Source of the DNA: Candidatus Izemoplasma sp.
Lineage (GTDB): Bacteria; Bacillota_I; Bacilli_A; Izemoplasmatales; Izemoplasmataceae
Direction: 5' to 3'
Length of the DNA stretch: 51,443 nucleotides
Assembly (NCBI GenBank): GCA_007117835.1
Contig: SKFU01000004.1
Location: 1 to 51,443 of the forward strand
The notes beneath the pieces are model-generated. The model did not search any database, had not been told where the DNA came from, and saw only the letters and a program-made list of their open reading frames with translations. Of the stretch, positions 24,383 to 36,035 are shown one piece after another. The position numbers were made by a program, and so were the translations under genes. Positions within the stretch are counted from its first letter, which is position 1. Each line of letters opens with the position of its first letter.

Positions 24383-27016
24383 TTACTCGTCGTCTAGTAA
24401 ACTGAATAAATCTTCCTTAGCGTCTTTTTCTTTGGTATCGTTTTCTCTGTCTTCGGTGATTGTTGTCGTTTCAGGAACTGATTCTGTGGACGTTTTAAGG
24501 TTCTCTTTTATCACTGAGTCTACTGGTGTCATTGTGACTTCAAGATCATCGATGACATCTTCTTGCGGTAATGCATTTTCTGGTGTCTTTGGGACGATGG
24601 CAATGTTTGCAACACAATGATTTTCTTGTAGTCGCATGAGTCTAACGCCTTGAGTCACACGACTGGTAATAGAAATTTGGTCGATTGGGACGCGAATCAT
24701 ATGCCCTTTGTTGGTTAAAATGATTAAATCTTCATCGCCACATACGCTTCGTAGTTTAACTAAGTCGCCATTTTTTTCAGTGACATTAAGTGTTTTAACG
24801 CCTTTCCCACCACGATTTTGTTGGCGGTACTCGTCAATTAATGTGCGTTTTCCATACCCGTGTTCAGTTACAATCAATATTTCACGTTGTGCCTCGTCGA
24901 CTAATGCCGACCCAACCACACGCTCGCCTGGGGCGAGATTTATTCCTTTAACACCCGATGCAACACGGCCCATAGAGCGGGCATTGGTTTCATTAAAGCG
25001 AATGGCTTTGCCATTGGATGCCCCTAATATTATATCTTGGTTGCCCTCGGTTAAACGCACTTCTAAGAGTTCGTCATCGTCTTTTAAGTTGATTGCTCGA
25101 ATGCCGTTAGAACGAATGTTTTGATAGCCGCTCACTGGTGTTCTTTTGACGATGCCCTTTTTCGTGACAAAGAAGAGGTATTGTTCAGAACCAAAATCTT
25201 GAATACTGCTGACTGAAGACAGTTTTTCATTTTCGTTTAGTTGTAAAAGATTGACAATCGGAATGCCTTTAGACGTTCTTCCGAACGTTGGTATTTTATA
25301 CCCTTTCATTTTGTATACACGGCCATGACTGGTGAAAAAGAGTAAGTAATCATGCGTTGATGTATATAAAATATGTTCAACGGCGTCGTCATCGTGGGTT
25401 TTAATCCCAGTCATGCCTTTACCCCCACGATTTTGGGTTTTATACGTTTCCATACTCATCCGTTTACAATACCCTGATTGAGTAATTGTAATCATAATAT
25501 CTTCAACTGGAATTAAATCTTCATCTTCTAAATCCAAATCAATCGCAAGGGATATTTCAGTGCGTCTTTGATCGCCGTATGATTCCTTAATTCGAATTAA
25601 ATCTGCTTTAACAATGTCAAACTGTTTTTCTGTTGAGTCTAGTGTTATTTCTAAATCTTCAATCGTTGCCACCAATTCTTTTAATTCGAACTCTATTTTT
25701 TCGCGTTCAAGACCACTTAATCGGCGTAATCGCATTTCTAAAATTGCTTTGGCTTGTTCATTGGATAACTCGAATTGTTCGATTAATTGAAGTTCGGCAT
25801 CATCATAAGCATTTTTAATGACTTCAATCACGTCATCAATACGGTTTAAAGCAATGAGTAAGCCTTCTAAAATATGGGCACGCGCTTTGGCTTTTTCTAA
25901 ATCATAACGTGTTTTTCTAATCAACACTTCGATTTGATGGTTCACATAATGTTTAATCATTTCTTTAAGCCCTAAAACTTCGGGTTTATGATCGACAAGT
26001 GCTAACATATTGATGCCAAACGATGTTTGAAGTGGGGTGAATTTATAAAGGTTATTCAATGTCACTTCTGCACTGGTACTTTTGGTCAGTTCAATCACTA
26101 TTTTTATGCCATTCCGATTCGATTCATCCCGCAAATCGGTGATGCCTTCGATCCGTTTTTCTTTAGCCAACTCAGCGATTTTTTCAATCAATCGAGTTTT
26201 GTTTACTTGAAATGGTATTTCTGTAATGGTAATCACTGATTTATGATTCGAAAGTTCTGAGATTTCAGCTTTCGCACGTACCTTGATTGAACCATTGCCA
26301 GTGGCATAGGCTTGACGTAAATTACTCATCCCTAGTATCGTGCCACCGGTCGGAAAGTCAGGGCCTTTAATATGTTCCATTAGTGTATCTAAATCAATGG
26401 TGTTGTCTTCAATATACGCTAAAATGCCGTCGATCACTTCGCCTAAATTATGGGGCGGAATATTGGTCGCCATACCCACCGCAATACCGGTTGATCCATT
26501 CACCAATAAATTAGGAAACTTAGCAGGTAAGACACTTGGTTCTCTTTCACTACCATCATAATTATCGACAAAATCAATGGTCTCTTTCTTAATATCCATA
26601 AGCATTTCTGCGGATAATTTGGTCATTTTGGCCTCTGTGTAACGCATTGCTGCGGCACCATCACCATCAATAGACCCAAAGTTTCCATGACCGTTTACAA
26701 GTGGGTAACGATAACTAAATTCTTGAGCCATACGGACCATCGCATCATATATTGCAGAGTCACCATGAGGGTGATATTTCCCCATGACATCGCCGACAAT
26801 ACGGGCTGATTTCTTATACGCACTGTTGGGTTGTACCCCTAACTCTTCCATACCAAACAAAATACGTCGATGTACAGGCTTTAACCCATCTCTAACATCG
26901 GGTAAAGCACGTGAAACAATAACGCTCATTGCATAACTTAAAAACGAGCTTTTCATTTCTTTTGTAATGTTTATATCGGCCACTTTATCAAACGCTGTAT
27001 TTTTAATTTCATCCAT
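24383..27016 (-). CDS. gyrA: DNA gyrase subunit A
   Basis: This 877-aa subunit cuts and rejoins DNA during negative supercoiling. The catalytic Tyr is residue 126 in [10 protein letters not shown]. The quinolone-interacting positions are Ser87 and Asp91 ([10 protein letters not shown]), which is the sensitive-type pattern. The C-terminal beta-pinwheel includes QNRGGKG near residue 530, a variant GyrA box, and a second QNRGGKG later. The last ~70 residues are an acidic, low-complexity tail. AGGAG precedes the ATG, 11 nt after gyrB. Confidence 0.97.
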   Translation of the reverse strand: MDEIKNTAFDKVADINITKEMKSSFLSYAMSVIVSRALPDVRDGLKPVHRRILFGMEELGVQPNSAYKKSARIVGDVMGKYHPHGDSAIYDAMVRMAQEFSYRYPLVNGHGNFGSIDGDGAAAMRYTEAKMTKLSAEMLMDIKKETIDFVDNYDGSEREPSVLPAKFPNLLVNGSTGIAVGMATNIPPHNLGEVIDGILAYIEDNTIDLDTLMEHIKGPDFPTGGTILGMSNLRQAYATGNGSIKVRAKAEISELSNHKSVITITEIPFQVNKTRLIEKIAELAKEKRIEGITDLRDESNRNGIKIVIELTKSTSAEVTLNNLYKFTPLQTSFGINMLALVDHKPEVLGLKEMIKHYVNHQIEVLIRKTRYDLEKAKARAHILEGLLIALNRIDDVIEVIKNAYDDAELQLIEQFELSNEQAKAILEMRLRRLSGLEREKIEFELKELVATIEDLEITLDSTEKQFDIVKADLIRIKESYGDQRRTEISLAIDLDLEDEDLIPVEDIMITITQSGYCKRMSMETYKTQNRGGKGMTGIKTHDDDAVEHILYTSTHDYLLFFTSHGRVYKMKGYKIPTFGRTSKGIPIVNLLQLNENEKLSSVSSIQDFGSEQYLFFVTKKGIVKRTPVSGYQNIRSNGIRAINLKDDDELLEVRLTEGNQDIILGASNGKAIRFNETNARSMGRVASGVKGINLAPGERVVGSALVDEAQREILIVTEHGYGKRTLIDEYRQQNRGGKGVKTLNVTEKNGDLVKLRSVCGDEDLIILTNKGHMIRVPIDQISITSRVTQGVRLMRLQENHCVANIAIVPKTPENALPQEDVIDDLEVTMTPVDSVIKENLKTSTESVPETTTITEDRENDTKEKDAKEDLFSLLDDE

Positions 27017-27027
27017 TCATATCGCTC

Positions 27028-30012
<2,985 letters not shown>

Positions 30013-30016
<4 letters not shown>

Positions 30017-30234
30017 CGCACAATCATATAGTCACCTTGACCGTTAATTTTCACAGTATACTGAGGGTATAATTTACGACCACGACGATGTTCTAGAACA
30101 TCGTTTACTAAGACAATCTCGCGTTCAAGTATGGCTTTGATATCGCCACCTCCAGATGCCAAATTAATATACTTTAAAAATTGACCCAAGGTGATGTAAT
30201 CTGTGGTGATTTTTATGACTGTCATCGCACTCAC
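30013..30234 (-). CDS. yaaA: S4-domain RNA-binding protein YaaA
   Basis: This 73-aa protein is a single S4-like RNA-binding domain: TLGQFLKYINLASGGGDIK followed by the loop IVLVNDVLEHRRGRKLYP. YaaA lies between dnaN and recF in many Firmicutes and has been linked to ribosome assembly in Bacillus. It is the first gene of the recF-gyrase operon and is preceded by an almost perfect promoter. Confidence 0.92.
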
Positions 30235-30261
30235 TCTTTCTTATATATATAACTTAAGTAT

Positions 30262-30290
30262 ATTATATAATATTTTACACTTTATAACAA
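30262..30290 (-). promoter_or_regulatory. Promoter of yaaA-recF-gyrB-gyrA
   Basis: On the minus strand TTGTTA (30285-30290) and TATAAT (30262-30267) are 17 bp apart, just after the dnaN terminator. This gives gyrase its own promoter independent of dnaA-dnaN. Confidence 0.85.
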
Positions 30291-30302
30291 CGTTTATCCA
30301 AT

Positions 30303-30331
30303 AAAAAAAGGGGTGTTTTTTTCCCCTTTTT
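30303..30331 (-). terminator. Terminator after dnaN
   Basis: GGGG (30310-30313) and CCCC (30323-30326) with flanking A and T runs form a hairpin beginning 6 nt after the dnaN stop on the minus strand, followed by seven T. Confidence 0.85.
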
Positions 30332-30336
30332 AATGG

Positions 30337-31461
30337 CTAATCTGTTTTCATCGGTAAGATCAATTGTAACATATCTTCATCGTACTCACCTTGGATGATA
30401 AATGGTCTAATTTCTCCAGTGAAATTGACTGTGACTTCACTTGAATTAAAGACTTTCAGAGCATCAATAAAGTATTTTGAACTAAACGCAATTTTAATCG
30501 GTGAACCCACCACTTCATCAACGGGATAAACAATTTCTAATACACGTCCAATTTCAGGTGAATTTGATGATATCTCAACGACATCATCTTGGCGCATTGT
30601 GAGTTTAACAATCGCGTTATTGCCATCGCGACTAGAAAGAAGACTAGCCCGTTCAATGGCGGTTAATAATTGTTCTTTGTTAAACTTTACACGTACAGGA
30701 AATTCTTTGGGAATTAATTTAGAGGTTTCTGGATAATTTCCCTCTAATAAGCGTGATAAGAAAAAGACATTGTTATACTTGAATAAGACACGTGATTGAT
30801 CAAAATGAACCTCAACCATCGCTTGGTTATTTTCAAGTATTTTCAGTAATTCTTCTAAACTTTTTCCAGGGATGATGACATTCATCGCTTCGTAATCGTT
30901 TTCTAAGGCAATCGTTTTTTGACTTAAACGATAGCTGTCAGTAGCGATACCAGTTAATTGGTTGCCTTCAATTTTAAAGTTAACACCGGTTAAAATCGGG
31001 CGATTTTCAATGTTTGATGTGGCGAACGCTGTTTGTCGTATCATTGTTTTTAAGGTACGGACATTAATTTGGATAAAATCTTCTTTTGGTTTAAACACTA
31101 AATTGGGATAATCATCAAACTCTAACAAATTCAATGTAATGTCTGAATGATCCGCTTCAATCCGCAATAAGTTATCTTCTAGTTGGCTAAATGTTACGGT
31201 TTGGCCATCAAGTTTTCGAATAATTTCGATAAAATATTTGCCAGGAATCAACACAGAACCAACCGATTCTACAGATAAACTGGTGTCTTCAAGAATAATT
31301 TGAATCGAAATATCAGAGTTACTAGTAGTTAAGACGATATGACTTTCTAAGACATCAAGTTTTATTCCTTGTAAAGCTGGATTTGGTGTCTTGTGTGACA
31401 ACGCTCTTTGCGCAACAATTAATTGGTATAAAAGTTTGTCTTTGTTTATTTCAAAACGCAT
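30337..31461 (-). CDS. dnaN: DNA polymerase III beta sliding clamp
   Basis: This 374-aa ring protein keeps the replicative polymerase on DNA and is loaded by the DnaX complex. Three repeated clamp domains span the length; visible landmarks are the start MRFEINKDKLLYQL, IIPGKSLEELLKIL in domain 2, and the C-terminal LPMKTD, similar to the usual LPM(R/K) ending of beta clamps. AGAGGTGATT precedes the ATG. It follows dnaA after a 120-nt gap that contains an extended -10 promoter and TGGGGAAA repeats. Confidence 0.98.
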   Translation of the reverse strand: MRFEINKDKLLYQLIVAQRALSHKTPNPALQGIKLDVLESHIVLTTSNSDISIQIILEDTSLSVESVGSVLIPGKYFIEIIRKLDGQTVTFSQLEDNLLRIEADHSDITLNLLEFDDYPNLVFKPKEDFIQINVRTLKTMIRQTAFATSNIENRPILTGVNFKIEGNQLTGIATDSYRLSQKTIALENDYEAMNVIIPGKSLEELLKILENNQAMVEVHFDQSRVLFKYNNVFFLSRLLEGNYPETSKLIPKEFPVRVKFNKEQLLTAIERASLLSSRDGNNAIVKLTMRQDDVVEISSNSPEIGRVLEIVYPVDEVVGSPIKIAFSSKYFIDALKVFNSSEVTVNFTGEIRPFIIQGEYDEDMLQLILPMKTD

Positions 31462-31546
31462 GAAATCACCTCTTTAAATAATTGTCTTAGTTTTTTTATT
31501 GTTATTGGTATCGTGGGGAAATGGGGAAAACCCAACCCTCCATTAC

Positions 31547-31555
31547 ATTATACCA
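31547..31555 (-). promoter_or_regulatory. Extended -10 promoter of dnaN
   Basis: On the minus strand TGGTATAAT fits TGnTATAAT exactly in the dnaA-dnaN gap. The -35 position is poor. It would let dnaN be transcribed separately from dnaA. Confidence 0.65.
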
Positions 31556-31581
31556 TATATCAAGCGGTTTTAGTGTTATTT

Positions 31582-32958
31582 TTACTCGTTTTCTCCACAT
31601 TTAATCTTCAATTTCTCCACATCGATTTTGATGTTTTTATCGGTCTGTAAATCGTTCGATATTTTTTCTACCGAATGCATTACTGTTGAGTGATCCCGGT
31701 TATTAAAATACTCACCTATTTTTTTATAGGGAAGATCATACGTTTGTTTAATTAGGTACATAGAGACTTGACGTGGAAACAAAAAATTTCGTGTTCTTTT
31801 TTTGGAAACCAAGTCATTTACGGTGATATTATAGTAATCCGCAACAACACTTAACACATTTTGAATCTTGTTTTTGATGTAATCACGATTGTTGTGTTTT
31901 GGTCGTATCAAGTTTTCTAAAGCAATCTCAGCGTTTTTAATGTTAAACTCGTAGTTAAAGGCTGTACAATAAAACAAAACACGTTTCAACGCGCCTTCTA
32001 ACTCTCTAACGTTATTATCAAAAACACTTGCGATGTATTCAATGACTTTATTAGGGATTAAATCAGTATCACTGGTTTCTGCCATTAGTTTTTTTTCTAA
32101 AATTTTAATTCGATGATCTAAATCTGGGCGGTTAATATCAACGGTGACACCCCAAGCGAAACGAGAAGTTAAACGACTCATTACATCTTTTAAGTCACTG
32201 GCTTTGCGGTCTGAGGTAATGACGATTTGTTTTTGTTGATTATACAGTTGTTCAAACAGTTTAAAAAACTCTTCTTGAGATTTCTCTTTTTTAGCTAAAA
32301 ACTGAATATCATCCACCAACAATACATCGACTTCTCGGTATAAGTTAGCAAATTCGTTGTATCGTTTTTTACTCGCATAACGCACATAATCTTCAACAAA
32401 TTGATCTGCTTTTACATACATAACACGCTTATTGATGTTGCCTTCTAAAATGTAATTACCAACACATTGCATCAAATGTGTTTTTCCCAACCCAACATCC
32501 CCAAAAATATATAATGGGTTGGCAACGAAACCTGGTTGGTCTGCCACTTTAATTGAAGAAGTATAAGCCAGTCTATTTGAGTGTCCAACAACAAAATTAC
32601 TGAATGTATAACTGGGGTTCAAATTACTTTTCATCGTCACTGAATCAGAATGATGATCAGGCTCATTGGGTTGATATTGTTTTTCTGATTGGAGTTCTTT
32701 TTGGGCATTATCTTTTGTAATTAAACGAAATTCGTGGCGTTCAGTGACATAATGTTCTAACATTCGGTTCATACGTTTTAAATAAAGCATTTCAACACGT
32801 CTTTTAATAAATTCGTTTTCGACGATTAAGTAAATGTAATTATTTTTAACCTGAAAAATTGAATCGATTGATTCAAATATTTCTTCATAGGTATCGGTTT
32901 CTATCTCGTTGGCCAGTTCATGTTTGATTTCATGCCATATTTGTACTTGATCTTGCAT
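31582..32958 (-). CDS. dnaA: Chromosomal replication initiator protein DnaA
   Basis: This 458-aa AAA+ protein binds DnaA boxes and opens the origin. It has a small N-terminal helicase-interaction domain, a variable linker (about residues 90-125), Walker A GDVGLGKTHLM and Walker B VDVLLVDDIQFLAKK. The C-terminal DNA-binding signature is NRDHSTVMHSVEKI. I chose the ATG at 32956-32958 with GAGGGGTGA upstream; the in-frame GTG three codons earlier lies inside that ribosome site. The DnaA-box cluster lies immediately upstream. Confidence 0.98.
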   Translation of the reverse strand: MQDQVQIWHEIKHELANEIETDTYEEIFESIDSIFQVKNNYIYLIVENEFIKRRVEMLYLKRMNRMLEHYVTERHEFRLITKDNAQKELQSEKQYQPNEPDHHSDSVTMKSNLNPSYTFSNFVVGHSNRLAYTSSIKVADQPGFVANPLYIFGDVGLGKTHLMQCVGNYILEGNINKRVMYVKADQFVEDYVRYASKKRYNEFANLYREVDVLLVDDIQFLAKKEKSQEEFFKLFEQLYNQQKQIVITSDRKASDLKDVMSRLTSRFAWGVTVDINRPDLDHRIKILEKKLMAETSDTDLIPNKVIEYIASVFDNNVRELEGALKRVLFYCTAFNYEFNIKNAEIALENLIRPKHNNRDYIKNKIQNVLSVVADYYNITVNDLVSKKRTRNFLFPRQVSMYLIKQTYDLPYKKIGEYFNNRDHSTVMHSVEKISNDLQTDKNIKIDVEKLKIKCGENE

Positions 32959-33021
32959 TAGATTCACCCCTCTTGATGTAACAATAGTCTATCACAAGAT
33001 GATGGGTAAAAAAACAGTTAT

Positions 33022-33235
33022 TTATCAACATAAAATGGGGAAAACTATTTAAAAACACATTCTTTTTCCACCACCAACAATTCATTAAACCACTAAAAAT
33101 AGAGATTAACTAAGGTTTCCACTTTTCCACAAGACCCACTTTTCCGCTTATCCACTTTTCCACATTTAAAAATATGGAAAGGTTTAAATAAAGCCAAAAT
33201 CTTCTGTGGAAAACTAATTTATAAAAATTTATAAA
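33022..33235. other. Replication origin (oriC): DnaA-box cluster and AT-rich unwinding candidate
   Basis: The 372-nt gap between dnaA and rpmH holds several single-mismatch matches to TTATCCACA: TTATCAACA (33022-33030), TTTTCCACA (33123-33131), TTATCCACT (33148-33156), TTTTCCACA (33156-33164) and, on the minus strand, TTTTCCACA (33205-33213). A weaker TTTTCCACC lies at 33064-33072. Next comes a perfect tandem 10-mer AATTTATAAA (33216-33225 and 33226-33235) in a very AT-rich stretch, a plausible unwinding element. Gene orientation diverges here (dnaA left, rpmH right), as expected at an origin. Confidence 0.9.
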
Positions 33236-33257
33236 TAGTGAATTAAGATAAAACTTA

Positions 33258-33286
33258 TTGACAGCAGTGATTTAATTATATATAAT
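33258..33286 (+). promoter_or_regulatory. Consensus promoter of rpmH
   Basis: TTGACA (33258-33263) and TATAAT (33281-33286) are both perfect and separated by 17 bp. This is the best promoter in the window and fits a ribosomal protein gene; it directly borders the AT-rich part of oriC. Confidence 0.95.
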
Positions 33287-33330
33287 GTTGTAGCATGGTT
33301 TTTACTTAGAAATTAGGAGGTGTGAAGGTC

Positions 33331-33465
33331 ATGAAAAGAACCTTTCAACCAAACACGCGCAAAAAAGCTAAAACACACGGATTTCGTGCCAGAATGGCAA
33401 CCCCAGGTGGCAGAAGAATTTTAGCCAGAAGACGTCTTAAAGGACGCCAACGTTTAACTGTATAA
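33331..33465 (+). CDS. rpmH: 50S ribosomal protein L34
   Basis: This 44-aa basic protein is the normal length for L34. It reads [19 protein letters not shown] at the start, with [18 protein letters not shown] near the end, which is the invariant L34 pattern. AGGAGGTG lies 8 nt upstream of the ATG. It sits between the origin and rnpA, the position conserved in almost all bacteria. Confidence 0.98.
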   Translation: MKRTFQPNTRKKAKTHGFRARMATPGGRRILARRRLKGRQRLTV

Positions 33466-33491
33466 TTAAAACAAATCTTATTAAAACCTGT

Positions 33492-33526
33492 AAACACCTG
33501 AAAAGATTATTTTTAGGTGTTTTTTA
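33492..33526 (+). terminator. Hairpin between rpmH and rnpA
   Basis: AAACACCT (33492-33499) pairs with AGGTGTTT (33515-33522), and a T-rich run follows before the rnpA ribosome site. It probably terminates a share of rpmH transcripts, giving more L34 message than rnpA message. Confidence 0.75.
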
Positions 33527-33543
33527 TTTTAAGAGGTGGGATT

Positions 33544-33885
33544 GTGAAACGACGCTATAGTCTAAAGAAAAACGAAGCGATTAAACGTGTACTTGATCAA
33601 CGTCAAAGTGTTCGTAATAGACATTTTAGTATTCATCAACGGAAAAACCATGAGCTTAAGTATTTTCGTTTTGCAATCAGTGTTCCAAAAAAATACGGTA
33701 ATGCGGTTGAGCGCAATTTAATGCGCCGACGTTTAAGGATGATCATCGCATCACAAACACTAATCAATGGTGTTGACTTTTTTGTAATTGTCTCACCCAA
33801 CGCTAAAACCTTAACGTATCCGATGATTGAAACAATGTTTATACAATTACTATCTAAAGCAAAACTAATCGAGGTGAAACTATGA
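33544..33885 (+). CDS. rnpA: Ribonuclease P protein component
   Basis: This 113-aa basic protein assists the RNase P RNA in removing tRNA 5' leaders. The key RNR-type motif is VERNLMRRRLRMII. I prefer the GTG at 33544, because AGAGGTGGG lies just upstream and the protein then begins VKRRYSLKKNEAIKRV, the usual RnpA opening; the longer frame starts within the rpmH terminator. Its stop overlaps the yidC start by ATGA. Confidence 0.95.
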   Translation: MKRRYSLKKNEAIKRVLDQRQSVRNRHFSIHQRKNHELKYFRFAISVPKKYGNAVERNLMRRRLRMIIASQTLINGVDFFVIVSPNAKTLTYPMIETMFIQLLSKAKLIEVKL

Positions 33886-34760
33886 AAAAACCAATGAAAA
33901 TTATGTTACTGATTTTGATGTTAGGACTTGTCATAACACTGGCAGGTTGTAGTGCTGATGTATACAATCAACCGATCGGCTATGATGGCGGTGTTGGTTG
34001 GGTTCAATGGATTGTAAGTCGCATCGCTGAGGCGGTTTATGCGATTAGTCAATTTGCTGGCGGTTATTATGTGATTGGCTTAATCGCGATTACAGTAGTT
34101 ATCCGTGTTGTGGGTTGGCCAATTTATTCTAAAAGTACAGCTGCAAGTGCGAATATGCAAATCGCGCAACCTGAAATCGCACGTTTACAAGAAAAATATG
34201 CAGGAAAAAAAGATGAGGCATCACAACGTGCCCAACAACAAGAAATGATGGCGATTTATAAGAAGTATAACATTAACCCACTCGGGTGTATGTTGCCATT
34301 ATTGCAAATGCCAATATTTATTGCGATGTATCAAACAGTCAGACGTATTCCGTTAACTGAAAGTTATGACAACTTAAATTATGGGTTCTTATGGTTTAAC
34401 TTCAAGGATGAACCAACAGGATCGTTGTTAGAAGTATGGAAAATAGGTGAAAACTGGACTTTTTATTTACTTGCTGCAATTGTTGGTTTAACGATGTTTT
34501 ATTACCAACGATATGCCATGAAGAAACCAGAGTTTTTAGAAAATAAAAAGTACAAAACTGCCCAACAATCACAATCAGAAAAAACAATGAAATACATGAT
34601 GTATTTTATGACCTTTATGTTAGTAACAATCGCGTACACAAACCTAGGGATTGCTTTTTATTGGGTATTGGGTAATTTATTCCAATTCTTACAAACCTAT
34701 GTTAACCGCAAACAAACGATTAAAAAACATTATGCTGAAAAAGATATTGTGAGAGGATAA
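33882..34760 (+). CDS. yidC: Membrane protein insertase YidC
   Basis: This 292-aa insertase folds membrane proteins, alone or with the Sec translocon. It starts with a lipoprotein signal ending LAGC (Cys23), as in Gram-positive YidC/SpoIIIJ proteins, and has about five membrane segments. The family region GCMLPLLQMPIFIAMYQTVR is clear, and a basic C-terminal tail follows. It is coupled by overlap to rnpA upstream and lies next to khpB/jag, the standard arrangement. Confidence 0.96.
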   Translation: MKKPMKIMLLILMLGLVITLAGCSADVYNQPIGYDGGVGWVQWIVSRIAEAVYAISQFAGGYYVIGLIAITVVIRVVGWPIYSKSTAASANMQIAQPEIARLQEKYAGKKDEASQRAQQQEMMAIYKKYNINPLGCMLPLLQMPIFIAMYQTVRRIPLTESYDNLNYGFLWFNFKDEPTGSLLEVWKIGENWTFYLLAAIVGLTMFYYQRYAMKKPEFLENKKYKTAQQSQSEKTMKYMMYFMTFMLVTIAYTNLGIAFYWVLGNLFQFLQTYVNRKQTIKKHYAEKDIVRG

Positions 34761-34765
34761 TGACG

Positions 34766-35383
34766 ATGAAAAAACTTGAGTTAGAAGTTAAAACAATTGA
34801 AGAGGCAAAACAACAAGCAATTAAAACATTCCGCATAAATGTCGATTATATTGATTTTGATATCGAAGAAAAAAAACAGTTTTTTGGATTAAAAAGAAGC
34901 TATAAAGTCAGTGCAAGCGTGAATGTCGATGTGTTAGACTTAGGTTTAAACTTGCTAAAAACTGCATTCTTAAATATGGATGTCGACGCGAAAGTAGAAG
35001 CCCATTTTGATGAAAGCAATCACCAAATAACCTATACTGTAGAGACCAATGAAAATCCTGTACTTATCGGGAAAAATGGGAAAACATTAGAAAATATTCA
35101 GTTTTATTTACGCAATGTCTTAAATATTTATACCGATAAATATGTGATGGTATTGGTTGACATAGGTGGTTATAAGGCCCACCGACAAAAACAACTTGAA
35201 GTTTTAGCAACAAAAACTGCAAAAGAAGTTATCCGTACCAATATCCCTGCAAAACTCACACCGATGAACGCTTTTGAACGTCGTATTATTCATACAAAAC
35301 TCGCCGATTGGCGCGATGTTGTGACAGCCTCAGAAGGCGAAAAACCAAACCGTTACTTAGTGATAAAACCAAAACGCCGATGA
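34766..35383 (+). CDS. khpB: RNA-binding protein KhpB (Jag)
   Basis: This 205-aa cytoplasmic protein has the three Jag domains in order: an N-terminal Jag-N domain with AKQQAIKTFRINVDYIDFD, a KH domain with LIGKNGKTLENIQF, and a C-terminal R3H domain with FERRIIHTKLADWRDV. KhpB binds RNA with KhpA and affects cell division and growth in Firmicutes. I prefer the ATG at 34766, because AGAGG is better spaced for it than for the ATG at 34760 that touches the yidC stop. Confidence 0.93.
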   Translation: MKKLELEVKTIEEAKQQAIKTFRINVDYIDFDIEEKKQFFGLKRSYKVSASVNVDVLDLGLNLLKTAFLNMDVDAKVEAHFDESNHQITYTVETNENPVLIGKNGKTLENIQFYLRNVLNIYTDKYVMVLVDIGGYKAHRQKQLEVLATKTAKEVIRTNIPAKLTPMNAFERRIIHTKLADWRDVVTASEGEKPNRYLVIKPKRR

Positions 35384-35928
35384 AACTGATTGTTGGATTG
35401 GGAAATCCAGGCAGACGTTATGCACGCAGTCGTCACAACATCGGATTCATGTGTTTAGAAGCCTTTGCATCCAAACACAAGCGCAGATTTGTTTTTGATA
35501 AAAAATTTAACGGCGAATGGCTTAAATTTGGGGATACCGTGTTACTCAAACCCCACACGTTTATGAATTTATCTGGCAATTCAGTCAATGCACTGATGAA
35601 ATATTTTAATATACCTGTCGATCAAATCTTAGTCATTTATGATGATTTAGACTTACCCACAGGTAAATTACGGCTTAGAGCACAAGGCACTTCAGGTGGG
35701 CATAAAGGCATTCAATCAATCATTGAAAACCTAAACACAGATGCCATTCAACGCGTTCGATTCGGGATTGACAAACCGATAAATATGGACGCAAAAGATT
35801 ATGTGCTTAAACGCTTTAGCAAATTAGAAGGTGATGACGTAATCACCAGTATTCAAACAACCAACCAAATCATTAAATCGTTTATTGAAGGCATGAATTT
35901 CATTGATATTATGAATACCTACAACTAA
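35380..35928 (+). CDS. pth: Peptidyl-tRNA hydrolase
   Basis: This 182-aa enzyme frees tRNA from abortive peptidyl-tRNA. It begins MKLIVGLGNPG, with catalytic His19 in SRHNIGF and Asn9 in the first loop. The DDLDLPTGKLRLR and GTSGGHKGIQSI motifs are intact. The ATG at 35380 overlaps the khpB stop by ATGA; a longer upstream frame overlaps khpB and is not used. Here pth links khpB and mfd, whereas in Bacillus pth-mfd lies in the spoVG-prs region. Confidence 0.97.
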   Translation: MKLIVGLGNPGRRYARSRHNIGFMCLEAFASKHKRRFVFDKKFNGEWLKFGDTVLLKPHTFMNLSGNSVNALMKYFNIPVDQILVIYDDLDLPTGKLRLRAQGTSGGHKGIQSIIENLNTDAIQRVRFGIDKPINMDAKDYVLKRFSKLEGDDVITSIQTTNQIIKSFIEGMNFIDIMNTYN

Positions 35929-35946
35929 CCCGTAAAGGGTTTTTTG
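35926..35946 (+). terminator. Short terminator after pth
   Basis: AACCC (35927-35931) pairs with GGGTT (35937-35941), followed by T-rich sequence. The stem is only about 5-6 bp, so it may be leaky. Confidence 0.6.
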
Positions 35947-35947
35947 T

Positions 35948-35975
35948 TTGGCAAAGTGAATAAATATGCTATGAT
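35948..35975 (+). promoter_or_regulatory. Promoter of mfd
   Basis: TTGGCA (35948-35953) and TATGAT (35970-35975) are 16 bp apart, and TGC before the -10 gives an extended -10 form. It overlaps the tail of the pth terminator. Confidence 0.75.
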
Positions 35976-35982
35976 GAAAGTA

Positions 35983-36012
35983 CGAACCCCCCACCAAGTT
36001 ATGTTGGGTTCG
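35983..36012 (+). other. Hairpin in the mfd leader
   Basis: CGAACCC (35983-35989) pairs with GGGTTCG (36006-36012), with a C-rich loop that could instead pair CCAA with TTGG. It would sit at the very 5' end of the mfd transcript. Only four T follow, so it is a weak terminator at best; mRNA stabilisation or attenuation is possible. The mfd ribosome site AAGGAGGG lies after it. Confidence 0.5.
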
Positions 36013-36035
36013 CTTTTGCATGTTAAGGAGGGTTT

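Noticed and set aside
24708-25124. Plus-strand open frame opposite gyrA
   Set aside because: Antisense shadow of the gyrA C-terminal domain with no start signal.
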